The translations under genes and the position numbers were made by a program. A DNA stretch of 64,000 nucleotides from Kitasatospora sp052076145 (GTDB lineage Bacteria > Actinomycetota > Actinomycetes > Streptomycetales > Streptomycetaceae), in the NCBI RefSeq assembly GCF_052076145.1, contig NZ_CP197246.1:3224001-3288000 (forward strand), written 5' to 3'. The notes below the pieces were generated by a model that was not told where the DNA came from, ran no database searches, and worked only from the letters and a program-made list of their open reading frames with translations. Below are positions 25,257 through 33,642 of this stretch, one piece after another (position 1 is the first letter of the stretch; each line of letters begins with the position of its first letter).

Positions 25257-25844
25257 ATGAATCACGAGTACGAGGCCAAGTTCCTGTCCGTCGACGTCGC
25301 CGACCTCCAGGCGAGGCTGACCGCTCTGGGCGCTGTCCGGGCATTCCCCCGAACCCTCCTCACTCGGAAGATCTTCGAGAACGACGCCCTCGACAGCGGT
25401 GCTTGGGTCCGGCTGCGGAACGAGGGCACCCGATCCACGTTGACGCTCAAGCAGGTCACTGACTCCACAACTATCAACGGCACCACCGAGATCGAGACTG
25501 AGGTCACCGACCTGCCCGCCATGGCCGAGATCCTCCGCCGTCTCGGCCTGCGCGAAGTCCGCTACCAGGAGAACTATCGCGAGGAGTGGCGTCTGGGCGA
25601 GGTCGCCTTCGACTTCGACACCTGGCCGGACCTGCCCACCTTCGTCGAGATCGAGGGCCCCGACGAGGCATCGGTCCGCCAGGCGGCCGCCCTCCTCGAA
25701 CTCGACTACTCCGAAGCCCGGTTCGGCAGCGTCGACGAGATCTACAAGAGCGAGGCCGGCCGCGACATCCTCGCCGAGCCCACCCTCCTCTTCGCCGATG
25801 CCGAGAAGGACGGGTCAACACCTGTGGCCGCCCAGGGCCGCTAA
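25257..25844 (+). CDS. CYTH-domain protein (class IV adenylate cyclase/triphosphatase type)
   Basis: A 195-residue CYTH protein. The N-terminal EYEAKF is the metal-binding ExExK signature. Further family strands: WVRLRNEGTRSTLTLKQ, TEIETEV, and WPDLPTFVEIEGPDEASV. CYTH enzymes use triphosphates (cyclic AMP synthesis, thiamine triphosphate or inorganic triphosphate hydrolysis). ATG at 25257 follows AAGAAGGG. Combined with HD, NUDIX and kinase-like neighbours, a nucleotide-based product or signal is conceivable, by inference only. Confidence 0.82.
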   Translation: MNHEYEAKFLSVDVADLQARLTALGAVRAFPRTLLTRKIFENDALDSGAWVRLRNEGTRSTLTLKQVTDSTTINGTTEIETEVTDLPAMAEILRRLGLREVRYQENYREEWRLGEVAFDFDTWPDLPTFVEIEGPDEASVRQAAALLELDYSEARFGSVDEIYKSEAGRDILAEPTLLFADAEKDGSTPVAAQGR

Positions 25845-25859
25845 TCCGGAGGCTGAGCT

Positions 25860-26225
25860 GTGCTTACGGAACTGGCCGTGCCGCACCGGGTGATCCCGGG
25901 GATCGCCGAGTTCGCGCGTGGCGGCCTGCCTGCCCCGGCAGCCACCGACGACGGCAACCACTGGATCGACGGCTTCTGCTGGCTCTACTGCGGCCAGCAG
26001 TGGACCCGTGTCCTGTGGATCGGCCCCGCCAGCGTGGCCGGCGCCCAAGCGGCGATGTACGCCTGCGGGCCCTGCGTCCAGGAACTCCATGAGCGGGTCT
26101 GGCAGTCGATCCTCCTGAACGACGACCCGGCCCGGCCCGCCGCACCCGTCGGGGAGGAGGCTCTCCTCGCCGCACCACGCGGCGGCCGCCACCGAGGCCG
26201 AAGCAGACGCTTACGCCGCCAGTGA
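25860..26225 (+). CDS. Small unknown protein with CGPC motif
   Basis: A 121-residue protein starting at GTG with CCGGAGG just upstream, 15 bp after the CYTH gene. The central part, WIDGFCWLYCGQQWTRVLWIG, and a CGPCVQELHERV segment suggest a small Cys-containing fold, possibly zinc-binding. The Arg-rich tail (about the last 20 residues) is low complexity. I do not recognise the family. Its position suggests it belongs to the same transcription unit or to the mobile-element backbone. Confidence 0.5.
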   Translation: MLTELAVPHRVIPGIAEFARGGLPAPAATDDGNHWIDGFCWLYCGQQWTRVLWIGPASVAGAQAAMYACGPCVQELHERVWQSILLNDDPARPAAPVGEEALLAAPRGGRHRGRSRRLRRQ

Positions 26226-26228
26226 GTT

Positions 26229-26287
26229 CCCGCCCTGGTCATGGAAGTGCCTTCGGGTCCTGGCACAACACACCTGACCAGGGCGGG
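26229..26287 (+). terminator. Inverted repeat after the cargo gene run
   Basis: Perfect 13-bp inverted repeat: CCCGCCCTGGTCA (26229-26241) and TGACCAGGGCGGG (26275-26287), 33 bp apart, immediately after the 121-residue gene. It may be a terminator or a protein-binding site. Confidence 0.45.
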
Positions 26288-26316
26288 CACCAGCGGCCCT
26301 GCGCGGCCTCTCGCTG

Positions 26317-26688
26317 TCAGCGACTACGGCGACGCTCATCCGGTGCAGGTGGCTGCGGCCTCACCGGGACCGCTGCACCTTCTGCTGTCGTCGTACGCGA
26401 GGTTTGCCGACTGGCGGCCCGCTGACGCGTGCCAGCGGCCTCGACCCGTTTCGCCTCCGCGCTGGTGCGGGTATGGCTCACGACACTCCACAGGATGGCT
26501 TCCGCCGGGTAGTCCGTGGCGTCGAGGTCGTGGTGGGCTGCCATCTGCATGAGGAGGTCGAGCGGTTTATGCCCTCGCTGTTCGGCGTCGTTGAGCGTCG
26601 TGGCGAGGGCCGGCCAGGTGGGATCGGTGGTGATCCGGTTGGCCTGGCCAGGGAGCACTCGGCGGAGATCACGCTCATGGTGCCGCAC
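26317..26688 (-). pseudogene. Probable relaxase/mobilisation protein C-terminal fragment
   Basis: A 123-residue frame whose centre (DPTWPALATTLNDAEQRGHK, PLDLLMQMAAHHDLDATDYP) resembles the C-terminal part of actinomycete conjugative relaxase or transfer proteins. The catalytic N-terminal part is absent. It lies opposite the leftover region upstream of the integrase tail. It may be a remnant of element transfer functions; identification rests on pattern memory only. Confidence 0.4.
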
Positions 26689-26769
26689 GACGTCGGGGCC
26701 CGGGGCTCGGTGAGCAAGTTCGGCCAGGGGCTGCGCGGCTGCGAGCTAGTATGCGGCCCGGAGGTGAGC

Positions 26770-27033
26770 TGTGCTCTTCTCCGCCACGTCGCCGCGACGC
26801 TCCTCCTCGGTGCCGGTGCCGACCTCAAGGTGGTCCAGGAGTTGCTCGGCCACTCCTCCATCACCATTACGGCGGACATTTACGCCAGTGTCCTGCCCGA
26901 GCTGGCCTTCGCCCAAGCCGAGGCCGCCGCCGCGCTCGTCCCCCGCGCGCGCTCGCCGAAGGACGCCCAGTCCGCCCCCGCACCCGGCGCTGATTCGCCG
27001 TCCGCTCACGCATCGCTCACGCAGACGGCCTGA
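26770..27033 (+). pseudogene. Tyrosine recombinase (integrase) C-terminal remnant
   Basis: About 85 residues of a phage/ICE-type integrase C-terminus: LLRHVAATLLLGAGADLKVV contains the box II H/R signature and ELLGHSSITITADIYASVLP carries the second His and the catalytic Tyr. Sequence upstream in this frame is not integrase, so the N-terminal and core-binding parts are lost. It ends 82 bp from the 3' end of tRNA-Lys, the normal place for an integrase gene of a tRNA-inserted element. It cannot be active by itself. Confidence 0.78.
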
Positions 27034-27040
27034 GAGCGCA

Positions 27041-27077
27041 GCAGCACCCCGGCTACTCGAATTAGCCGGGGTGCTGC
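27041..27077 (+). terminator. Terminator hairpin after the integrase remnant
   Basis: Perfect 15-bp stem (27041-27055 with 27063-27077) and a 7-nt loop, 8 bp after the integrase stop. It separates the element from the tRNA-Lys gene. Confidence 0.65.
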
Positions 27078-27115
27078 GCTGCAGGTCAGAGGCGGTGTGA
27101 CCGCCGCATTCCAGG

Positions 27116-27188
27116 TGGGCCGCGTGGGGATCGAACCCACAACCTACGGATTAAAAGTCCGCAGCTCTGCCAATTGAGCTAGCGGCCC
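27116..27188 (-). tRNA. tRNA-Lys (anticodon TTT)
   Basis: A full 73-base cloverleaf on the minus strand. The acceptor stem GGGCCGC pairs with GCGGCCC, the D-arm is AGCTCAATTGGCAGAGCT, the anticodon loop CTTTTAA lies between GCGGA and TCCGT, and the T-arm is GTGGGTTCGATCCCCAC. CCA is not encoded (ACC then T). Its 3' half (27114-27157) is repeated in diverged form at 15204-15247, so it is the intact tRNA at one end of a presumed integrated element. Confidence 0.95.
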
Positions 27189-27331
27189 GTGGCCTACCGC
27201 CGTCACCGTGGTGGTAGGCCGCCTGCCACGGTGATCCTACCCGGTGCGCCCCCGCCGTTGGCCAGCGGATTGCCGGGCACGCCGAACGGGGTGTGCGCCG
27301 GGGCACCCGGGCGTCCGGACGGCCCGAGGCG

Positions 27332-28006
27332 TCAGACCGCCACGGCGAGGTGTGCCGCGCGCACCCGCTGCAGCCATGCCTCGGCCGGCGCCTCGTCAGG
27401 GGTCGCGGGCAGGACGCCGGGGCGGCTGAAGCGGTACTCGGCGTCGGCGAGCAGGGAGCGGGCGAGTTCGGGCCGGTCCGCGTAGCGCTCGCCGAGCTCG
27501 CGGACGCGGTCCGGGTCGGCGAGCCGGATCTCCAGGGAGCCGGTCTCGTGCAGGGTGACGCCCTGCAGGACGAGTCGTATGAGGTGCCGGGCGTGCTTCG
27601 CGGCCCGCGCCCGGGTCTGCTCCTCGCTGGTGTCCCGGGCTGCGAGTTTGCGGAACTGCTGGGTGGCGTAGCCGAGGTAGGAGTTCCGGGTCGCCCGCGC
27701 GCTCAGGAACGACCGCCGGATGCCGATCAGTTCGTCACCGAGCTCCGTCCGCGTCTCGTACAGGTCGGCGGGCAGCCAGACGAGTTCGGCGGCGGTCGGG
27801 TTGCAGCTGAGCGCGAGGCGGCACCACTTGGCGGCCTCGTGCAGGGTGTGGTCGGGCGCCGTGCTGACCTGCGACTCGGCCGGGCGGTGCAGGCCGTGGA
27901 AGTGCTCGGTGGGCGCGGCGAAGACACCGAGCCGGTCCAGGTCGGAGCCGGCGTGGGCGAGGCCGTACGCCGTGGAGCCGACGATTCCGGAGAGCAGTAC
28001 ATGCAT
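27332..28006 (-). CDS. COG3541-type predicted nucleotidyltransferase
   Basis: A 224-residue protein of the DNA polymerase beta-like superfamily. The signature GIVGSTAYGLAHAGSDLDRLGVFAAP holds the G-S and D-x-D elements of the nucleotidyltransferase fold. The C-terminal helices (KHARHLIRLVLQG, RSLLADAEYRFSR) agree with the phage/actinobacterial COG3541 group. Members probably transfer NMP to an unknown acceptor, RNA or protein. It starts at ATG 28006 and is divergent from the winged-helix gene. It lies just outside the tRNA-Lys boundary. Confidence 0.82.
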   Translation of the reverse strand: MHVLLSGIVGSTAYGLAHAGSDLDRLGVFAAPTEHFHGLHRPAESQVSTAPDHTLHEAAKWCRLALSCNPTAAELVWLPADLYETRTELGDELIGIRRSFLSARATRNSYLGYATQQFRKLAARDTSEEQTRARAAKHARHLIRLVLQGVTLHETGSLEIRLADPDRVRELGERYADRPELARSLLADAEYRFSRPGVLPATPDEAPAEAWLQRVRAAHLAVAV

Positions 28007-28141
28007 GGGTTACGTCGCCTCCTCGGCGGGTCGGAACGGCGGGAATGCCCCGAAGTCTCCCCCGCCGAGGGCGCCGTGCGCGAGCGATTTCCCGGCACGC
28101 CGCTGCGCCTCCGGCCCGCACCGCCGCCGGATACTGGCCGC

Positions 28142-29335
28142 ATGGCAGACAGCGAGATCCCGGCCGCGAAGCTCCGTGCCTGGTGGGCCCACCGGCAGTG
28201 GCTGGACGGCGCCCACCTCGACGCCCACCCGCATGCGTCCCCTGCCGAGGTGCTGGCCGCGACGGGTTGGGCCCGTTCGGTGGGCGGCGCGGCGCCGTAC
28301 CTGGGGCTGTACGCCCGTGCGGGGTTGAGCCGGGAGGCGGTGGACGCCGCCGTCGCCGCGCTGGAGGTGCACGAGCTGCCGTCCGCCCGTGGCTGCACGT
28401 ACGTGCTCCCGGCAGCGGACTTCGCGCTCGGCCTGGCCGCCGGGGCCGCCGCCCCGGAGGGCGAGCTGGCGGCTGCCGCGAAGCACCTCGGGGTCACCCG
28501 CGACGAGGTCGAGAAGCTCTGCCTGGTGATCTCCCAACTCCTCACCCCTGACGAACCGTTGCAACCATCCGCGATCCGCACAGCGGTCGGCGACACGGCC
28601 CGCAGCCTCGGCGAGGCAGGTAAGAAGCGCGGGCTGACCAGCACCCTCCCGCTGGCCCTCGGCCTGCTCCAGGCCCGTGGCACGATCCGCCGCGTGGCGG
28701 TCAACGGCCGTCTGGACCAACAGCGTTACGGCTACGCGAGCTGGGACCAGCCCGCGAAGGGCTCGGCCGCCGAACTCGCCGAACGGTACTTCTCCTGGGC
28801 CGCCCCGGCCTCCCTCCGGCACTTCCGCTGGTTCTCCGGCTTCACCGCCGCGACCGCCAAGGCCGCCGTCGCCCCGCTCGACCTGACCGCACTGCCCGGC
28901 ACGGATCTTCTCCTCCCCACCGAACTCACCGACGAGTTCGCCGAGTTCACTCCTCCCACCCGGCCGCACTACACCTTCCTGGCGGGCATCGACGGCCTCC
29001 ACCTGCTGCACCGTGAGCTTTCCCGGTTGATCGACCCCGCCGACGCCGTCCGGCCGACCCCGGGCTCCCGGGCCGGGCGCAGCTTCGGCAGCGAGGCCGA
29101 CCCGCAGACCCACGTCATCGCCGACCGGGGCCGCATCGTCGGCCTGTGGGAGTACGACACCGTCGAACAGGAGATCGTGCACCAGCTGTTCGTCCCCGCC
29201 GACGCCGCGCTGCGCGAGGCCCTCGCCCGTACCGAGACCTTCGTCCGCGAGCAGCTCGGCGATGCCCGGGGCTTCAGCCTCGACTCCCCGAAGAGCCGCG
29301 CCCCGAAGATCGCGGCCTTCCGCAGCCCCCACTGA
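28142..29335 (+). CDS. Winged-helix DNA-binding domain protein (AlkX/YcaQ-like)
   Basis: A 397-residue protein with the layout of the winged-helix family related to YcaQ/AlkZ DNA glycosylases. Features: an N-terminal LRAWWAHRQWLDGAH, repeated winged-helix segments, RYFSWAAPASLRHFRWFSGF in the middle, and a C-terminal DRGRIVGLWEYDTVEQEIV strand. The QxQ glycosylase motif of AlkZ was not found, so glycosylase activity is uncertain. ATG at 28142. The next gene (SDR) begins 34 bp later. Confidence 0.75.
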   Translation: MADSEIPAAKLRAWWAHRQWLDGAHLDAHPHASPAEVLAATGWARSVGGAAPYLGLYARAGLSREAVDAAVAALEVHELPSARGCTYVLPAADFALGLAAGAAAPEGELAAAAKHLGVTRDEVEKLCLVISQLLTPDEPLQPSAIRTAVGDTARSLGEAGKKRGLTSTLPLALGLLQARGTIRRVAVNGRLDQQRYGYASWDQPAKGSAAELAERYFSWAAPASLRHFRWFSGFTAATAKAAVAPLDLTALPGTDLLLPTELTDEFAEFTPPTRPHYTFLAGIDGLHLLHRELSRLIDPADAVRPTPGSRAGRSFGSEADPQTHVIADRGRIVGLWEYDTVEQEIVHQLFVPADAALREALARTETFVREQLGDARGFSLDSPKSRAPKIAAFRSPH

Positions 29336-29369
29336 CCGGCCGGGCCGGCCCTGGGCTACGGTCGTCGGT

Positions 29370-30119
29370 ATGAGCGACGACGTGGTCCTGATCACTGGCG
29401 GCGGCCGAGGCATCGGCGCCGCCACCGCCCGGCTCGTGGCCCTGCGGGGCTACCGGGTGTGCGTCAACTTCCGTACCGACGAGGCTGCGGCGGCCGAGGT
29501 CGTCGACGACATCCGCGCCACCGGCGGCACAGCGATCGCCGTCCGGGCCGATGTCACCCGCAGCAGCGAGGTCGAGCGGCTGTTCCGGGCCGTGGACGAC
29601 GAGCTCGGGCCGCTCACCGGGCTCGTCAACAACGCGGGGACGCTCGAGAAGCAGTGCCGCCTCGAGGAGTTGGACGAGGACCGGCTGGCCCGGACGTGGG
29701 CGGCCAACATCACCGGGCCGTTCCTCTGCGCCGCTGCGGCCGTCCGCCGGATGTCCACCCGGCACGGCGGCGGGGGCGGCGCGATCGTGAACGTATCCTC
29801 GGCGGCCTCCCGGCTCGGTTCGCCGAACGAGTACGTCGACTACGCCGCCTCCAAGGGCGCGCTGGACAGCATGACCACCGGCCTGTCGCTGGAGGTCGCC
29901 GCCGAGGGCATCCGCGTCAACGCCGTCCGCCCGGGGCTGATCCACACCGGCATCCACGCCCTGGGCGGCGAACCCGGGCGGGTCGACCGCGTCGCGCCGA
30001 ATCTCCCGATGCGGCGCGGCGGCCGACCCGAGGAGGTCGCCGAGGCGATCCTCTTCCTGCTCTCCCCGGCCGCCTCCTACACCACGGGGGCGTTCATCGA
30101 AGTCTCCGGCGGCCGCTGA
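29370..30119 (+). CDS. Short-chain dehydrogenase/reductase
   Basis: A 249-residue classical SDR. TGGGRGIG (residues 9-16) is the nucleotide-binding loop, NNAG is present, the catalytic Ser falls in NVSSAASRLGS, and YxxxK is YAASK. The C-terminal SGGR ending is typical. The family is FabG-like, and NADP(H) use is likely from the Arg in the first loop. ATG at 29370. Substrate unknown. Confidence 0.9.
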   Translation: MSDDVVLITGGGRGIGAATARLVALRGYRVCVNFRTDEAAAAEVVDDIRATGGTAIAVRADVTRSSEVERLFRAVDDELGPLTGLVNNAGTLEKQCRLEELDEDRLARTWAANITGPFLCAAAAVRRMSTRHGGGGGAIVNVSSAASRLGSPNEYVDYAASKGALDSMTTGLSLEVAAEGIRVNAVRPGLIHTGIHALGGEPGRVDRVAPNLPMRRGGRPEEVAEAILFLLSPAASYTTGAFIEVSGGR

Positions 30120-30157
30120 CAGCCCCAACTGGCCCTCCCCCGCGCTACGGTGGCGCC

Positions 30158-30868
30158 ATGACCGAGCGCGCGTCCGACGCACCGTCCCCCCTTCTCGACG
30201 TCCAGGGCGTCCTGAACCTCCGCGACGCCGGCATCACCGGCCTGCGCCCCGGCCTCCTCTACCGCTCCAGCCACCTCGCCGCCCTGACCCCGGCGGGCGC
30301 CCGCCGCCTCGAAGAGCTCGGCCTGCGCACCGTCGTCGACCTGCGCACCCCCACCGAGCTGGCACTCCTCCCCGACCGCCGCCACCACCTCGGCTTCGAC
30401 CACTACCACCACCCCGTCCTGCCCGACCACCAGGACGGCAACCGGGCCTGGCCCGACAACCAGACCGCGATGTACCGCTTCATGGCCGAGGACGGCGCCC
30501 AGGCCATCGCCGACACCGTCCGCCTCCTCGCCACCCCCGGCGCCCTCCCCGCCCTGATCCACTGCGCCGTCGGCAAGGACCGCACCGGCCTCACCATCGC
30601 CATCCTCCAGACCCTCGCCGGCGCCCCCACCCCGGCCGTCCTCGCCGACTTCCTCCGCTCCAACCCCGCGCTCGGCCTCGACACCGGCCCCCGCCCGTAC
30701 ATCGACGAACACGGCAACGAAGGCATCTCCCACCCCGTCGCCGCCCACCTCCTCGAGACCTCCCTCACCCACATCCACACCCACCACCCCACCCTCGACG
30801 CCTACCTCCACCACCACGGCGTCACCCCGGCCGAACTCACCGCCCTCCGCGCCCTCCTGGCCGGCTGA
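30158..30868 (+). CDS. Tyrosine-protein phosphatase, atypical dual-specificity type
   Basis: A 236-residue protein. The P-loop IHCAVGKDRTG (CX5R) and the N-terminal NLRDAG..LRPGLLYRSSHL segment match the family of secreted-type or cytosolic tyrosine/lipid phosphatases such as MptpB. The general acid region lies around HYHHPVLPDHQDG. ATG at 30158, 38 bp after the SDR stop. The C-terminal THIHTHHPTLDAYLHHHG is His-rich. Confidence 0.87.
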   Translation: MTERASDAPSPLLDVQGVLNLRDAGITGLRPGLLYRSSHLAALTPAGARRLEELGLRTVVDLRTPTELALLPDRRHHLGFDHYHHPVLPDHQDGNRAWPDNQTAMYRFMAEDGAQAIADTVRLLATPGALPALIHCAVGKDRTGLTIAILQTLAGAPTPAVLADFLRSNPALGLDTGPRPYIDEHGNEGISHPVAAHLLETSLTHIHTHHPTLDAYLHHHGVTPAELTALRALLAG

Positions 30869-30945
30869 CCGCTGCCAGCCGGCCCAGTGCCTGGCACCCT
30901 GTCCTCTAGCCTGGAAAGGGACATCGATGACAGGAGGGCGGGTTC

Positions 30946-31899
30946 GTGGGTCGGCTTCTGCTGCTGGGGCCTGGGGAGCTGTGTGCCAACAAGGACTGCG
31001 ACTCCCCAGAGGGTGTACTCCGTCGCCCCGAGAACGATCACGAGCTACAGGCCGTAGTGGCCGAACTCACCCCGCTTGAACTAGCTGTGGGCTACACCCG
31101 GGCTGTCAGCGCAGCCATCGACTACGTGCTCGACGGCGGCCGGACTGGCCGGTTCAACCTACTGTCGCCGGAGGTCCACCCGGGGGAGCGGGCTTCTGTC
31201 GGCGCAAAGCTGGAATACGAGGCACAGCGGGAGTTCAGCTGGCCCAAAGCAAAGCCGCTCGACATTCTGGTCGCGGGTGTTCCAGTGGATCTCAAGGTCA
31301 CCGTCGGAAACAACTGGGCTATCCCCAGCGAAGCGCACTGCAAGCTCTGCATCTGCACGCAGATCCAGCTGCGTAACAACAGGCACCGCAGTTGGCTGGT
31401 ACGCGCCCACACTTCCTGGCTCTACCGGGGCAAGGGCAACAAGGACGGAAAACGCGGTCTGGCCGTCCACGCGCGGGACCACTGGTCTGTACCGCTCTAT
31501 GACTGGGCGCCTCTACCGGTGAACCCACTGTCGTTCCTCAGCGAGCAACAGTTGGCCAAGGTCTTCGAGGACGGTGTCGGACAGCGGAAACGGCTGATCG
31601 AGATGTTCAGCTACCTGCCCGGCCGGGTCATCCCCCGAAGCGTGATCGAGACGGTCTGCGCCGGCCATGACGACCCGATCCGCAGAGTCCGGCAGACCCG
31701 TCCCGCGCTCCTGGAACGAGGATTGCTCCTGCTCTGTGGAACGCCGCTGGACGAACGGGCTCAGGCCGCCGACCGAGGCCACCTCCTGAGCCCGGGAGAC
31801 TGGGTCGCCGTCCCGCTCCTGCCAGCAGCACCGTCCCCATACCGCCCCGAGGCCAGTGACATGACTCTGCCGCTATGGGGCGACGACGATGAATACTGA
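30946..31899 (+). CDS. NaeI-family type II restriction endonuclease
   Basis: A 317-residue protein whose catalytic core follows NaeI closely. DGGRTGRFN is followed by KLEYEAQREF with E90 at the NaeI Glu70 position. PLDILVAGVPVDLKV then supplies D106, D115 and K117 with exactly the spacing of NaeI Asp86, Asp95 and Lys97. The NaeI-like region after it (QIQLRNNRHRSWLVRAH) and the C-terminal half that acts as an effector-site domain are also present. Length equals NaeI. Recognition of GCCGGC is likely but not shown. The GTG start follows AGGAGGG. It overlaps the Vsr gene and is convergent with a C5-methyltransferase. Confidence 0.85.
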   Translation: MGRLLLLGPGELCANKDCDSPEGVLRRPENDHELQAVVAELTPLELAVGYTRAVSAAIDYVLDGGRTGRFNLLSPEVHPGERASVGAKLEYEAQREFSWPKAKPLDILVAGVPVDLKVTVGNNWAIPSEAHCKLCICTQIQLRNNRHRSWLVRAHTSWLYRGKGNKDGKRGLAVHARDHWSVPLYDWAPLPVNPLSFLSEQQLAKVFEDGVGQRKRLIEMFSYLPGRVIPRSVIETVCAGHDDPIRRVRQTRPALLERGLLLLCGTPLDERAQAADRGHLLSPGDWVAVPLLPAAPSPYRPEASDMTLPLWGDDDEY

Positions 31900-32368
31900 G
31901 GCCTGGACTCCACCCGAGGGCTCCTGGGCCTCGTCTGCGGCGAACCGCAAGAACATGCAGGCGATCCGCAACCGCGACACCGCTCCCGAGCAGGCCATCC
32001 GCTCCCTGCTGCACGCCGCAGGGCTGCGCTACCGGGTGTGCGCACGCCCACTGCCGGAACTCCGACGGACAGCGGACATCGTCTTCCGGCCCACGAAGAT
32101 CGCAGTCTTCATCGACGGCTGCTACTGGCACGGCTGCCCCGAGCACTACGTGCCGCCCAAGACCAACCCCGGGTACTGGTCCGACAAGGTCAGCCGGAAC
32201 ATGGCCCGAGACCGGGATACGGACACCCAGCTGGAGAGCGCGGGCTGGACAGTCCTGCGCTTCTGGGAGCACGAGTCAGCCGACCGGTGCGCACTCCTCA
32301 TTGCCGACGCTGTCGCGGTGCGCCGAGCCGGCCTCCTGAGTCGGCACAAGACCCCGGGTGAGCAGTGA
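31889..32368 (+). CDS. Very short patch repair (Vsr) endonuclease
   Basis: A 159-residue Vsr-type nuclease. The core ADIVFRPTKIAVFIDGCYWH and GCPEHYVPPKTNPGYW is the canonical Vsr active-site and zinc-site region. The end VLRFWEHE is also typical. It nicks next to T:G mismatches produced by deamination of 5-methylcytosine. Its presence here fits methylation by the flanking C5-methyltransferases. ATG overlaps the NaeI-like stop by 11 bp. Its 3' end overlaps the convergent methyltransferase by 93 bp. Confidence 0.9.
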   Translation: MNTEAWTPPEGSWASSAANRKNMQAIRNRDTAPEQAIRSLLHAAGLRYRVCARPLPELRRTADIVFRPTKIAVFIDGCYWHGCPEHYVPPKTNPGYWSDKVSRNMARDRDTDTQLESAGWTVLRFWEHESADRCALLIADAVAVRRAGLLSRHKTPGEQ

Positions 32369-33487
32369 CCCGTCGTTGACTTCGGCCTCGGGATTCGGCG
32401 ACAACGGCCCTGTCCGGCCAAGTGCCTCCGCAATGCTCCTGCCGACCGCCTCTGCCACCGGCGGCGGGAAGGCATTGCCGACCTGGCGGTAGCGCGCTGT
32501 CTTTCCGCCGTAGAACTCCCAGTTCTCCGGAAAGCCCTGGATGATCGCAGCCTGGGTCACCGTCAGCATCGGACCGCGTTCGGACAGCAGGTCACGCTCC
32601 GGAGCAACCATCTTCTCCGGGTCGTTGGCGACGCCGAGCCCGTCGACTCCAAGCTCCCCCCAAGCCCGCTTGGCACGCGTCGGCCCCAAGTCCGCGCCGC
32701 CGTGCTTCTTGGAGCCACCGACCAGCGTCGGTGCGATCCCGCCCGAGGCGGCCCTCTCTCGCCAGCGCTTGAGGGCCGCCTCGGCCAGCTGCCGCTCGTC
32801 CTCAGTCTTGAGTGTCCGCTTGTATGCCGAATACCGGCTGCGCATCGACTTGTCGAGAGCCTGCGCCACGGTCGTCGGCTCATCGTCCGGCTTGGGCCAG
32901 TCGAAGCCGCGGAAATGGTCCTTGTGGATCATCACGAGAATCGCGCGCGGCCTCAGCTGGGGCACTCCAAAGTCCCTGGCCTCCAGTACCTTCCAGCCGC
33001 AGTAGTAGTAGCCCGCCTTACGGAGCCGCTGCACGATCTGCTCGCGGTAGCCCTTGAACTTGTGGTCGGGTTCGAGGAGCCCGCGGACATTCTCGATCAT
33101 GACGGCGCGAGGCTTGAGCTCCTCCACCAGACCAAGCATGGTCGGGAAGAGATCACGCTCGTCGTCCTCACCGAGCTGCCTGCCAGCGATCGAGAACGGC
33201 GGGCAAGGCACTCCTCCGGCAAGGAGATCGAGCTTGCCGGGCTCCAGGCCATCAAGCTCCTTGAACGGCTTGAAGTCCTTGACGTCCATGCTGAGAACCT
33301 TGCAGTTCTTCTGCTCGTCCTCCCAACCGTCACGGTTGGCGAGGTTGAGCTTCAACGTCTCCACCGCGTTGGCGTCGATCTCGACCAGCGCGAGGTGGCG
33401 GAACCCGGCCGCGTGAAGCCCCACCGCCTGGCCACCGGCACCGGCGCAGATCTCGATTGAGGTCAGCGTCTTGCCGCTGGGGGACAT
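32276..33487 (-). CDS. C5-cytosine DNA methyltransferase (copy 1)
   Basis: A 403-residue C5-MTase. Motif I IEICAGAGGQAVGLHAAGF, motif IV GGVPCPPFS with catalytic Cys at about residue 95, motif VI ENVRG, motif VIII QLRPRAILV and motif X QVGNAFPPPVAEAVG are all visible. The variable region before motif IX (IAPTLVGGSKKHGGADLGPT) should set specificity. It is probably the cognate methyltransferase of the NaeI-like enzyme. ATG at 33487 has GGAGGA upstream; an in-frame ATG 27 bp earlier lacks a good site. The C-terminal 55 residues after motif X are a variable tail. Confidence 0.9.
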   Translation of the reverse strand: MSPSGKTLTSIEICAGAGGQAVGLHAAGFRHLALVEIDANAVETLKLNLANRDGWEDEQKNCKVLSMDVKDFKPFKELDGLEPGKLDLLAGGVPCPPFSIAGRQLGEDDERDLFPTMLGLVEELKPRAVMIENVRGLLEPDHKFKGYREQIVQRLRKAGYYYCGWKVLEARDFGVPQLRPRAILVMIHKDHFRGFDWPKPDDEPTTVAQALDKSMRSRYSAYKRTLKTEDERQLAEAALKRWRERAASGGIAPTLVGGSKKHGGADLGPTRAKRAWGELGVDGLGVANDPEKMVAPERDLLSERGPMLTVTQAAIIQGFPENWEFYGGKTARYRQVGNAFPPPVAEAVGRSIAEALGRTGPLSPNPEAEVNDGSLLTRGLVPTQEAGSAHRDSVGNEECAPVG

Positions 33488-33642
33488 CGGGTTCCTCCTG
33501 GTTGATCCATGCACAGAAGCTCCAAGTGTCGCAGAGACTGCGGCACTGACTTTGCAACGCCCCGGACCAGACTGGTCGGGGGCGGCGAAGTGGCTGGGAG
33601 AGTCTGGCAGACCACACTGTCAACGGCCTGTGGGGTCGCCCT

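Noticed and set aside
26404..26769. A complete integrase starting at 26404
   Set aside because: Only the last part of the frame is integrase-like; the first 120 residues have no integrase similarity and overlap a relaxase-like fragment on the other strand.
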